Positions 21,402 to 31,467 of a stretch of 64,000 nt of DNA are shown piece by piece. Positions within the stretch are counted from its first letter, which is position 1. Each line of letters begins with the position of its first letter. The notes under the pieces are model-generated. The model saw only the letters and a list, made by a program, of their open reading frames with translations, was not told the origin of the DNA and did not search any database. Both the position numbers and the translations under genes were made by a program. The DNA is from Liquidambar formosana. Lineage: Eukaryota; Streptophyta; Magnoliopsida; Saxifragales; Altingiaceae. The DNA is taken from contig CM077823.1 in NCBI GenBank assembly GCA_039720395.1, forward strand, positions 38,174,536 to 38,238,535, written 5' to 3'.

Positions 21402-22056
21402 TCAAAATTTCATAACAAAAAAAATTTTCTCTGCACCTTTCATCTCATTCAAAATCTTCAGTAATAGAGTATTAACAATACAACAAATATTGTCAACTTC
21501 AATAAGATCATAATGCTTCAACTCTTCAATGACCAAAATTTCATCTTCTTGAAAATCACCAAGTAGTTTAACACGACAATAAAAATTATTGCTTGAACAA
21601 TTTTTATTAAGTGTCTCATAGGTTATAGCCTCCTCTTGCCCTTCCAAATTTTCAATAATATTTAGCTCAATATCACAATCACAATATTCATCAAAAATAG
21701 GTGGATAATTAAAATCCACTAATTTTTTCAGTTTCAGCATTGTGAAAGTTATTTAAAGAAAATTTTTCCATGACTTTAAAATTCTTACCTCCTTCAACTT
21801 CATTCAAATCTTCATTCTCTACAACAACATCCTCAACACAAACATTCTCAACCAAAACATCCTCAACACTCTCTTTGTCCATAGAACGCGGAGATGGAGG
21901 TCGATGACTACGACACCGCTCAAGACAATAACTCTTGAATAGGGCACGTACCTCATCTTTGATTTCTTGTTTAATTCGGGCCATGTCCTCGCGATAATAC
22001 ACGTCCTCCAGATTGGCTTCACGGCCTCCGGTACGTCTTCCTCCTCGTCTTGGCAT
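21402..22056 (-). pseudogene. Gag-like remnant of the LTR element
   Basis: Two overlapping minus-strand frames, 21709-22056 and 21402-21740. The first starts MPRRGGRRTGGREANLEDVY, a basic start usual in plant Ty3/gypsy Gag, followed by MARIKQEIKDEVRALF. An acidic VEDVLVENVCVEDVVVEN stretch comes next. The second frame is acidic and may be a continuation after a frameshift. No zinc knuckle, protease or reverse transcriptase was found. The assignment to Gag rests on position after the PBS and on the N-terminal motif. Confidence 0.6.
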
Positions 22057-22089
22057 GACGGCAAGAACGAACTGAGCTCTGATACCAAC

Positions 22090-22556
22090 TGATGCAGCGG
22101 AAATTACGCGGTCGAGACTAGCTCACCAAAAAACAAACAAGCGTCCACCAATCTGTTGATTGTCGCAAAAACAATGCCAGATAGTAGGCAACCACAATCA
22201 ATATTCTCTCAAGAACACGAAAGTAGGAAAATAAAGGAGAACTCTCTCTCTCAATATTATTAATCAAATAATCAACTTAACACCATTTGTCATAAGACTT
22301 ACATCCCTTTATATTAGAGAACTAATAAGAAAAACCTAGTTCTACTAGAACAAGACAACCTAATTCTACTAAAACAAGAAAACCTAATTCTACTAGAATA
22401 AGAAAATATCAAACCACCTAGGAAACAAATTAAATTAAAAGCAATAATTAAATAATAATAATAAAGACTCCTAAAATATCTAAATAAACTAGAATCCCGA
22501 TTTAGCAGCAAAACGTCCAACAACTCATGGTGCGTATGCCGATGCAATTTGCATCA
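22090..22556 (-). repeat. 5' LTR (minus-strand element)
   Basis: Followed on the minus strand by the tRNA-Met-type PBS at about 22073-22088. Confidence 0.9.
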
Positions 22557-22888
22557 AAACATAAGGGTCTTTCAAAATCCAACGATTTGAAGTATTTAAA
22601 GTGGATTGGGATGTTTACATGGACAATGGTAACAAAAGCTTAAAGTTTGATAGACACACAAGAGGCGAGCACATGGCCTTGAGTGTGAGAGCAGTTTCAG
22701 AAAGCATTCTGACAAGTCATTTTGGGAAGGAAATCATGGATGATTTGTACAATAGGTACGCGGATAAGGTATTGGAGTCATTCGAGGTAAAGAAAGGTGA
22801 ATATATAAATATGGTCAATTCAATGACTAAGATATGAATGTCTCTCTTATGTGTTTGGTGAAGTATGCTAAACCCATTTTTACCCAAA

Positions 22889-23215
22889 ATAAAAATGAAT
22901 GTTAGACCCATGCTCTGGTAGGCTGGTGAGCCAACTGGAAATTGTATGGAACAAAAGGGAACCTTTACAAAAGGAAAACGTGTTCTCCCAATCTGACTGT
23001 AGAATGCTTTGATGAATTTGAGAGCGTTGTCCCATTGTTTCTAAGGTCACATGCAGAAGAGATGATTCATAGAGGTTGTATGGTCGATACATTCATCGGT
23101 AGTAATTAATTGGAACAACTATTGGCATAAAATGCCATGCATGGTCCATCTCCCTCGTATATGCATGAGGTCTTCTCATGACCCTGATGGCGGTGTTGCA
23201 ACTGAGTGATGCTGT
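22889..23215 (+). pseudogene. SABATH exon-3 fragment (second copy)
   Basis: Degenerate exon-3 homologue. It keeps LFLRSHAEEMIHRGCMV (about 23030-23085), matching FLRSRSE-MILGGYMV at 20015-20065. Upstream and downstream codons are scrambled by stops and indels. It lies directly after the exon-4 copy, which suggests a tandem array of SABATH genes. A sequence near 23165 (GAGGTCTTCTCATGACCCTGATGGCGGTGTTGCAACTG) recurs at 24822. Confidence 0.65.
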
Positions 23216-23523
23216 GGATGGGAATGTGATATCTATGTAGTCCTGCCATTTAAAATTAGGTAGCCCACCCTCGCTCAGTCGCTCCCTCTGTCAAGAAATC
23301 TATCTGATAGTCATAATTTTTTTTAAATTATTATTTTTGCAATTTTGACGCTAGATCACTATTGCTAGAACCTTGCAAACAACAACGACTAAAAAAATGG
23401 ACAAAATGTGTAAAATAGAAATGGAACAGTGATTTACTGATTTGCACTTGGTGGTCATTAAAATCTTTTGGATGGCTCTGGTAATAAGTCAACTAAAAAA
23501 TTACTCCCTCTGTTCTTTAATAG

Positions 23524-23613
23524 ATTGTCCTCTTTAGTCATGGAAATGACCATATTAATATACTCTCCCTTCTTGACCTCCAAGTAATCCACTAACTTAT
23601 CGTTGTATTTATA
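23524..23613 (-). pseudogene. SABATH last-exon scrap in inverted orientation
   Basis: The minus strand encodes YNDKLVDYLEVKKGEYINMV followed by ISMTKEDN, a clear match to the exon-4 end at 22750-22837 (FEVKKGEYINMVNSMTK). Only about 30 codons are recognisable. It is flanked by a Stowaway-like end (ACTCCCTCTGTTC, 23503). It is a rearranged copy, not a gene. Confidence 0.7.
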
Positions 23614-23734
23614 TGGAAATAACCATATTAATGTACTAGCTAGGAGGGTTTTGTGTAATTTACCTTGCAAACAATACTGTGCCCAGTCATTGGATAGGAT
23701 CATTACGTGGTTGACTTAATATTGAGTTGGTATC

Positions 23735-24910
23735 TGAATGTCTCTCTTATGTATCTGTTGATGTATGCTAAACCCAATTTTAACCCCCAAAAAAAACAAA
23801 GTATGCTTAACCCATGCTTAGTAGGTTCGTGAGCCAAGTAGGGATTCTATTAAACAAAGGAACGTTTACAAAATGAAAACAAGTACTGTGCTTAAAACAT
23901 ACTTGGATCAATTTAATTGAGAGTGTTGTCACATTGTTTCTAAGGTCGCATGCAGAATAGATGATTGATGGAGGTTGTATACTTGCATGGTCATTAAATT
24001 TATCGATCAGTAGCTAGTCACTGCAACAGCGATTGGTATTATACGCCATGGTCCTAGAGGTTCGTATCTCTCATTTTTGTGTGCCCATGACTAGCTAGGG
24101 CGGAGCCAGGGGGTGCCAGAGGGGACACCTGCCCCTCCTCACCCATTGAAAATTTTCTTTTTTACTCTAAATATATTTTGATGTCCTAAATTTGACCTTT
24201 TAGATTTTTTCTTTGGTCCCACACATTTTCTAATTGTACCCCTCATTCTTTCTTTTTCCCTTTCATATAGTTTACTTGATCTTAACCCTTTTTATTTCAC
24301 AAAAGTTTGATTTTTGTAATTGTACCCCTTTTATTATCAATGAATATTTAAATTTTACTCGCACAGGTAACTTAGCCTACGAGTGTAATTTATAGGTCTT
24401 TGTTTTGAGTCCCAGTTTTAATTGATACTTACAGGAAGTTATAGGTATTTGAGGTTTACCCTAATTCTACAAACAATCAACGAGGTGGAGTCAAGCCTTT
24501 GAGAGTTTCACGTCATTTTTTTTTTAAAAAAAAGAACAAATTAAAATTTCTTCTAGTTTTAATTTGTTCTTTTTTTTTTTTTTAATAAAATAGAGCTTTA
24601 AGCATCATAGGATTAACTAGCATCCCAACTATGTTGGCACTCTAGAAACTCTCAAATCATGTTCAAAAAAATTTCTTTGTTCTTGTTATTGTTTATTTGT
24701 GAGAGGGGGAAGGGCATTGCTAAAAGGCTATTTCAAATGATTCTTTAATTTATAGGGTGAGGGGGAAAAAGGAAAAAAGACGACCTAATGAAGTAAATTC
24801 TTGACCCCACCACTGCCCATGAGGTCTTCTCATGCATGACACTAATGGCGGTGTTGCAACTGTACGTGTGCTGCATGTTGTGGATGGGAAAATTTTGATT
24901 GCATATGGAT
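23735..24910 (+). pseudogene. SABATH exon-3 fragment (third copy), split by an hAT element
   Basis: Keeps PLFLRSHAE-like codons (TTTCTAAGGTCGCATGCAGAATAG, with a stop where the family has E) and GNVYKMKTSTVLKTYLDQFN-like codons (23855-23925). After 24082 the homology stops at an inserted hAT derivative. It resumes at 24815 with GAGGTCTTCTCATG and the GGCGGTGTTGCAACTG motif shared with 23165. Not coding. Confidence 0.6.
24091..24814. mobile_element. Non-autonomous hAT (Tip100-like) element
   Basis: 8-bp TSD GCCCATGA at 24083-24090 and 24815-24822. The left end reads CTAGCTAGGGCGGAGCCAGG and the right end, reversed, AGTGGTGGGGTCAAG. Both are variants of the CAGTGGCGGAGCCAGG terminus seen in plant Tip100-type hATs. 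Interior non-coding, with an A/T-rich hairpin at about 24520-24585. Confidence 0.75.
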
Positions 24911-25984
24911 GATTTTGCTGAAGTTGTGGCCAAGAGCGGACTATTGTGTTTTTTTTTTTTTTCCTTTTTTTTTTTTCTGAATGGGCAAACAAGATTTTAT
25001 TAAATAAAACGGGAAATTAGTACATCAAACTACTCCAAGCTCAGCTACAATCACAACCACACTGAATGACCAACACCAACCCCAATATGAAGCACCAAGA
25101 CTATAAATTAATCCCCGAACTTGAAACAAAACATGCACCAATTATTAAGGAAAGAGAGCAATTAATACTTCCCAAAAACACCCGAGCAAACCCCATGGAT
25201 GTGCACCACACTTTCTATACTTACCATTTGTTGTAGTCCTGACCGCATGGATGTGCACATCCACAAGTCCGACGGTATGCCACATGGTAAGTTGGTTATT
25301 TTAAATGGGACTCAAAAAATTACATGAAGTGAATATGGGTATGATACCCAATTTTTTGCTAGGATACCATATGGAAGAATTGAATTCTCATTGATAATGG
25401 CATGCTTACAAACTATGCTTATCAGGGTTTAAATAGAAGTCTAAATATAGCTTAAATATAAAAAGAAGATAACTTAAGATTTATCAAATATTCATCCTCC
25501 TAATCAAATTAGACCAATCCAATCTAAAATATTGGGATTGAGAAACATATCTCAACTACATTATTGTAACGATTCTATGTATCTCAATTATATTATTGTA
25601 ATGATTCTACTCATATTCTCCTATAAAAGGTAATAAGTTAAACCAAGTGTTTTATGGTTTAATAAGGTTTGAGATAAAAGAGAGACGTGGTGAGCTGAAG
25701 ATGATGGGTTAAATGTTGCATTTCAACTTAATTTAATAAGATTAAAATGGGTAATTTCAATCTATATTTGTGGGACATCAACGAAAAACGTTAATCCCCT
25801 CAACTACTAGTTGATGGATGAGGGTTAAGTGGAGATTATTTTCAAAAAGAAGTATAGTGCAATTTCAAAAAGAACATGGGTGATCGATGTATTTGTTATG
25901 GAGTAGTAAATATATGCAGGTGGTCCGGGTGTAACTTTCCCTAAACAAGAATAGAGAAAAGGATTGAAGGTCAAGAAGAATAAG
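24911..25984. other. No gene recognised
   Basis: Poly-T at 24948-24975 precedes a stretch (about 24977-25200) with GCAAACAAGATTTTATTAAATAAAACGGG that resembles the 3' end of a LINE on the minus strand, but no protein match supports this. The rest is AT-rich and without domains. Confidence 0.35.
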
Positions 25985-26105
25985 ATGGAGATCGGAAGGG
26001 GAAAATGTGAGGGGGGCACTGAAGGTCATGGAAAACGTTGTACTAATTTTTAAAGAGGTTGTGTTTATGACAGGCAAATGTTAAACGAAAAGTTAACAAC
26101 TATCA
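25985..26105 (+). repeat. Dispersed repeat, partial copy D
   Basis: Shares GGGGAAAATGTGnGGGGGCAC, GAnGTnnTGTTTnTGACnnnC and AACnnnCACGTATG with 54005-54130. Related copies lie at 40010-40530 and 43545-43860. Confidence 0.55.
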
Positions 26106-26109
26106 CGTA

Positions 26110-26345
26110 TGCAATGGAATTTTTTTTTTTTTTTTTTTTTTTTGGCTAATAACTAGATAGTGATCCAGTGACAAAGGGGTAATAGGTTAGTTAAGAGTTC
26201 GAATCTTGAGAGATGGTGACATCATGTACTTAATTATCTCCTGATGTCCTATTTAAGATCACTCAGTCTATCCCTCACGATTATTTGTCTTAGATGCTCA
26301 TCTAGTTCTCAGCTTACCAAAGTTTGTCATTACAAGTATACATAA
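26110..26345 (+). repeat. Poly(T) tract and possible tRNA-derived SINE
   Basis: A run of about 27 T (26118-26144) is followed by GTGATCCAGTGACAAAG (A-box-like) and GAGTTCGAATCTTGAG (B-box-like) about 35 bp later. This spacing fits a tRNA-related SINE head, but I found no TSD. Confidence 0.3.
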
Positions 26346-27438
26346 TTTTTGTAACATGCGTTTTTTCATTGTTCTATTTTTGTTGAACTGAAAAAAAACT
26401 AGGAAACTGGAATAAAAGTTTTTTGAAAATGGTAATACTCCATTTGAGATTTTTGTTTTTGAAAGTACAAAACCAAAAATACCCTTAGTAACTTCTTTGA
26501 TAGTGCGTCATGTCTAAATTTTATTGGGTAACATGATTTCAATATTTTGGTGGGACTTCGATCTTCAGAGATTTTTACCAATTGGAATAATTATCACATA
26601 ATTATGTGATTGGCTTTTTTTATTTTTATTTTTTTTTAAAGAAAAGGAAATACATTAATGTAAATTAAAAATATGATTACAAAGATGTGACTGGTTTGAT
26701 TGAATCTTATATATAAGTCTTCTTTTAATATATTGATTTTTTGGTGACCATGATATTTACCTATTTTAGGGTTTTCCACGTATATCTTAATTCCATCTTC
26801 ATTAGCTTCATTTTATGTTGGATTAGATGAGATGTGGCATGGATGAATGATGGGTTTGGACTCTGAATATGACTTGATATAATTATGAGAAAGGATGATG
26901 CAACTGTTATTATTAAAAATAATGATAGTTGAATCACGATCATAAAAAATAACTAACCTATCATAATTTGATTATTATGATAGTTATTAGTAAAAGTAAT
27001 AATAATCTTATCATACTAGCAAAGCCCTATAATTATTGTTTGAACTTTGGGATGCCTTTTACATACACCTATTCAAAACAAAACCCGGCCGACCCACGCG
27101 GGGTCTCTTTAGGTGACTTCGTGAATCCCAATCCGTAAATCACTTTTTCAAATTTCAATATAACTTTTGTTTGGTGATAATTTCTCAGTCCCAATGCTGA
27201 CTGAAATATTCTATTTTCAATCCACAATCACATGCTCGTTGCATATTCCAAACCACAATCACATGCTTAATTATCGAGTATTCACACACGTCTCGATCTC
27301 CTTCTATTATCTACATGAGAAGCACGGATCCGGCATATTGGTGGGTTCCTTTGGTTTACATGTTTTTCATCGAATTTAGAGATGATTTTCTCCATCAACC
27401 AAATCATCATACATATGTTGTTACAAGAAAGTATCATA
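26346..27438. other. No gene recognised
   Basis: AT-rich, with GATTATTATGATAG-type near-palindromic stretches (about 26890-27025). No open frame with domain character. Confidence 0.45.
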
Positions 27439-27727
27439 CTCTTCCCTCCCACAAAGATACACTCTATTTGATTTTTTTTTTTTTTTTTTTGTTCTAAAAT
27501 ATTTATCCATTTTAAAATGTTAAATCATAATTTTTTTTTTGAATTTTCTCATACAATACCATCTTTTGTTATATTAATAATTACTCTCAACACAAAATTC
27601 AATACAAAATAAGAGAATGTATTCTTGAAAAGATAGAATTTAATAAATCACAAATCCATGCAATAATAATTTTTCTTAAACTATATGTTTTGTCAAATTT
27701 GAAGTATTTTATGGGAGAAAAAGAGGG
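27439..27727. mobile_element. Stowaway-like MITE (CTCCCTCC family)
   Basis: It starts CTCTTCCCTCCCACAAAGATAC after TA and ends ATTTTATGGGAGAAAAAGAGGGA. The interior aligns with 54764-55034 (AAAATnTTTnTCCAnTTTnAAAnGT, CAATAATTACT, TTTTGTCAAAnTTGA). A T-rich tract expands its left part. Confidence 0.65.
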
Positions 27728-28254
27728 AAGCAAATATCCCTTTACTTTTATTTTTTATTTTTTAAAAAATGAAAATTAAACTCGATTTGCTGATCTAATG
27801 GTTCGGTGACGTCATGACACCCATGCATATGAAACAACGTCATTTCCCCAAACAAAATAGGGCCAAGAAAAAGCAACTGTCGCTTGCTGAGTAAGGTTTT
27901 CTTAGTATAAGTGTCGTCTTGGCCGGAGCACCGTTACAACGAATAGCAGCTTAGGGCCACAAAGCAAGGAGTAAAATGGGCATGAAACAAGGGCCAAACC
28001 ATGAGCAGTTTCTTGTTTTTAATAGTATTAGATATAGCACACGTACGTTGCACGTGAATATTTTTAAATAATATTAGTTTTTATTTTTTTTTTCACTAAT
28101 CTATGTAATTTTGTTTAAATATGCCTGCAATGGAAAATCAATTTTGGGGGGTTCTTCATATATTCAGAGTACATCCTTTTTGGGTTTCAGTTGGAACTCT
28201 TGAGGTATGTATTATATTTTGTTCCTCGGTTTAATGAGTCTAAACGGTTTCTCA

Positions 28255-28607
28255 GAACTATGGAATGCAAAACTAACCAGAGAATAGAGAAGTCGTTGTT
28301 AACCAGAGAAGGGAGAAATCGCCGTTAACCAGAGAAGGGAGAAGTCGTAGCTACTCTTGATGGAGAAAGTGGAATTTATAAACCAGCTATTTATTTATTA
28401 TATAAGAATTATAGTTTCCGTTTCCTTTGAATTCCTATTTATGTTTTATATATTAAGGTATGTGTTTTAGAATTATAGTTTCCATATTCCTATATATTTC
28501 TATTTATTATATAGGAATTATAGTTTCCATTTCCTTTGAATTCCTATTTGTGTTTTATATATTAAGGTATGTGTTTTAGAATTACTATATTTCCTATATA
28601 TGCAGAA
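28255..28607 (+). repeat. Two tandem repeats
   Basis: AACCAGAGAAnnGAGAAnTCG occurs three times at 28276-28345 (about 27-bp unit). A second duplication of period 109 bp starts at 28392 and 28501 (TATTTATTATATAnGAATTATAGTTTCC... AAGGTATGTGTTTTAGAATTA). No frame across either. Confidence 0.75.
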
Positions 28608-28802
28608 GAGTGGGTAGTTGTGTATTTAAAAATTAAAATAAGGGTATATTAGTCAATCAAAAGTTTTTCTTACATTCATCTTTTTATAGGTAGTATAGAT
28701 AATAGATTTAATTTCTCAACTAGATAAGACTCAAATAATAAAAAGGGCGTTGTTAGTAGGACACGGCTAAATCATGACCACAAAAATGTATTGATTCTCT
28801 TA

Positions 28803-29370
28803 GAGCATCTTCAAGGGTGAGTTATATGGTGTGCTATTGTTATATTATAACATTTAGCATAAGTTGGGATGCTCTAATGGTATGCTAAATGCATGTACTA
28901 AATATAGTAATAACTTACCCTTGTACTATATTTGGCATAAGGGTGAGCTATTACTATATTTGTCATGTCAGCTTTTCCTCCCTTTTTCAACAGCCAAACA
29001 CACTAGCAATTTCTTTTCCTCCATTTTTCTTCTAAAATTTTCTCAATAACCAAACAGTCCATAAATAAATACAATATTTTCAAAAATAATATTAAAATCT
29101 TATATATAAAAAAATAATTAAAAAAATTAGAAAACATACCATTTTTTTTAATTCATTCATCCCACCCAAGTAACATTGCATTTGATCCTCGATATACCTC
29201 ATTCACTATCTTACGAGACTTTAAATCTGTGGAAAGATTTGAAATTGTAGTAAAAAATAATACACTACGTTTATTTGCATCATTGGAACACATTGTGCTA
29301 AATTATAACATTTGGCATTGTAGCATGTATTAAAATAGTAATAAGACACCTAATTTAGCTCAAGATGCTC
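28803..29370. mobile_element. Tourist/Harbinger-like MITE
   Basis: TIR GAGCATCTTCAAGG...CTCAAGATGCTC with TSD TTA (28800-28802 and 29371-29373). Non-coding. Confidence 0.75.
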
Positions 29371-29379
29371 TTAAAAGAA

Positions 29380-29899
29380 ATTTATAGTTTAATATTTTCA
29401 ATTTTACTAATTGAAAATAAATAAATAAGTTATAAAAGTTGACCACGTCATAGAGCAACCCACTTGGTGATTCTTCTTACGTCGGGTCCGAGGAACTTGA
29501 CATATGTTGTTTCCAAGAACATTAATGCCTTACTAGTTGACGATATCTCTTCTTTTCGTTTTATTTTTTTTTTATTTTTTTTTTTTCTGGTATAGGGGAG
29601 GCAAAAATAAAAGCAATTGTAAAGAAAATAAATAAATAAAATTACTCGAATACATAACCTGGTTGGTCAGGAGAATATTATTAAAAACCAAAAACAAAAG
29701 GCAGAAAATGTTATAAAATTAATTGAATAGAGTCTCCTACAGTTGTGAAACTAAGAATAAAGAAAGTCGCACATCTTTTAAGAAATCCAAGTGAGTAAGC
29801 CTATGATATCCTAAATCGTTAATAAAAAATAAAAAATAAAAAGACAAGAATGCCAATTAAATGCTACAACACTAATTAGGACGCTCTAATTAAATTGAG
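29380..29899. other. No gene recognised
   Basis: AT-rich with a T-rich tract at 29560-29587. Nothing identifiable. Confidence 0.45.
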
Positions 29900-30097
29900 T
29901 TGATAAAACTCAGTACCATATTAAGATAATCCACATCCTTGAATGAGATATTGGATGGTTTGGATTGAAAGTTGAAAAAGTTGTCCAATGAAATTATTTT
30001 GGTCATTTCAGTAGCACATTTTCAACTTTTAATTTAAATCATCCGATCTCATTCAAGGATGTAGATTATCTTGATATGGTGTTAACTTTTATCAATT
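29900..30097. mobile_element. Foldback MITE
   Basis: Long arms: TTGATAAAA...ACCATATTAAGATAATCCACATCC and, inverted, GGATGTAGATTATCTTGATATGGT...TTTTATCAA. The centre is short, so the element is almost one hairpin. A GTTGAAAA/TTTTCAACTTTTAATTT arm is shared in style with 44480-44715. Confidence 0.65.
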
Positions 30098-30870
30098 CAT
30101 CACCGAATCCAATTCCTTCTTCTCAGCCAAAATCCCATGATAATCTATTTCCAACCCACAAACACATGGTCATTGCATAATTGCACATGCCTCTCCCTCT
30201 ATAATTCTTACTCCTAAGCGGCTTTCAAGCCTTGGCTTTCGAGTCATATTGTAGTTGGGTTTGAAGACATTGTGTGAACACCATCTCTAAACTTTTGAGT
30301 CATATTATAATGGTATGAACACATATTGTTATTGGGTTTGAAGAAATATGAACCCGATTTTTAGGCTTTTGAGTTTTGATTGGAGTATTATTATTTTAAT
30401 CAGGTTAGCGTTTCTCAAGGAGGAAGAAAAAAAAAAAAAAACTCAAAAAGTGAAAAACAGAGTTTACTAGTCGACAACAAAAAGTGCCCGCTTGGTGCCC
30501 TCTGGCAACTGCTACTTGATTATCATGCCCAATCTGGGAGAAAACATCAGTGACCAACAGTTTTTTTCTCTCAAGAACAATGTCGATGAAATTCAATAAC
30601 AATGAAAACTAAAGAATCACTTGCATCGTATGAAAACATAGCTGGTCAAAAGAATCAATTGGATTAGCGTTCCTCAACAAGAGAGGATATCAAGGGAAAA
30701 AAATTGTCGGATTTCACTAGTAGACAATAAAAAATGCCCCACTTGGTACGCTCTGGCCTTGGTGCTTTGTTTATTATGCCCCATCGGGAAGAAGAGATCT
30801 GTATCTAACAACAAGGACAAAATATGGTATGAAATGATTTGAATAGTCACTGACAGTTGTGAAATTAGAA
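30098..30870. other. No gene recognised; internal duplication
   Basis: 30400-30600 and 30655-30800 resemble each other (GGTTAGCGTTTCTCAAGGAGGA / GGATTAGCGTTCCTCAACAAGA; AGTGCCCGCTTGGTGCCCTCTGG / ATGCCCCACTTGGTACGCTCTGG), so a segment of about 250 bp was duplicated. No coding content seen. Confidence 0.5.
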
Positions 30871-31311
30871 GGGGTAAATTACATTAGGAACCCGTCTAGA
30901 ATTTGACAATTATAGATACACCTTCTTATGTTTTTAAAATTACATTAAGACTCCCTATTTTACAAAATAAACTATAAAGGGTTAAATTACACTTACACCT
31001 CTTCTGTTTTATGACAATTGCGGATACACCCCTTCTCATTTTTGAAATTACATTATCACCCCCCTATAAGAATATTTGATTGACAATGTTAATAAAACTC
31101 ATAAAATGACGCAAATGCCCTTATATATAAAATGCACCATTTAACCTTCTTAAATGACTCGAGTTCTCTCTAACTTATATCTTCCATTACATACGCCAGG
31201 TCCGAGGTTAGCTTGCCTACCTTTTTTTTTTTTTACACATATTTTTATTTATTAATTATAGATTTAGACAGTCTTAAAATCTTTTTGGTCCTCTCAATTT
31301 ATTACCTCCTT

Positions 31312-31344
<33 letters not shown>

Positions 31345-31433
31345 CATTGATTAAGTCAAATATCCCGTACGATTACAGCCATTTGTGATCAAACAGGATA
31401 GTCTAGAATATCCCACACTTGAACAACCCTCAA

Positions 31434-31467
<34 letters not shown>

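Larger units (their letters stand above)
20585..22556 (-). mobile_element. Young non-autonomous LTR retrotransposon with gag remnant only
   Basis: TSD AAACA (20580-20584 and 22557-22561). LTRs of 467 bp at 20585-21051 and 22090-22556, both TGATGCAG...TGCATCA; I counted only about four differences by eye. On the minus strand a TGGTATCAGAGCTC PBS follows the 22090 LTR, and a purine-rich AAACAGGGGCGAA precedes the other. The interior is about 1 kb with gag-like frames and no pol. It split exon 4 of the SABATH pseudogene. Confidence 0.92.
19896..22837 (+). pseudogene. SABATH methyltransferase, 3' half (exons 3-4), broken
   Basis: Exon 3 (19896-20169) begins [20 protein letters not shown] and continues [31 protein letters not shown] stop follows, in place of a second E seen in paralogues, then GGYMVLANIGREGDS. 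It ends at GAG|GTACAT. The acceptor before it is CTG instead of AG; the copy at 53335 has a normal AG. Exon 4 (from 20494, after TTTAATGCAG) encodes GLIEEAKLDSFNLPYDAPTPD, then a 1-bp frameshift, an LTR element (20585-22556), and the C-terminal cap domain GSFKIQRFEVFKVDWDVYMD...SHFGKEIMDDLYNRYADKV...INMVNSMTKI. This is the family's standard end. Its 5' exons lie on the opposite strand at 1419-2031. The substrate cannot be inferred. Confidence 0.88.

Noticed and set aside
19896..22837. Possible caffeine-synthase or salicylate methyltransferase identity for the SABATH remnants
   Set aside because: Substrate residues cannot be judged from broken exons by eye, and the family has many activities.
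25225..25285. GACCGCATGGATGTGCACATCCAC resembles the AAA exon-2 motif RMDVHIH
   Set aside because: Only about 24 bp match and nothing flanking fits, so chance or a tiny scrap; not listed as a gene fragment.
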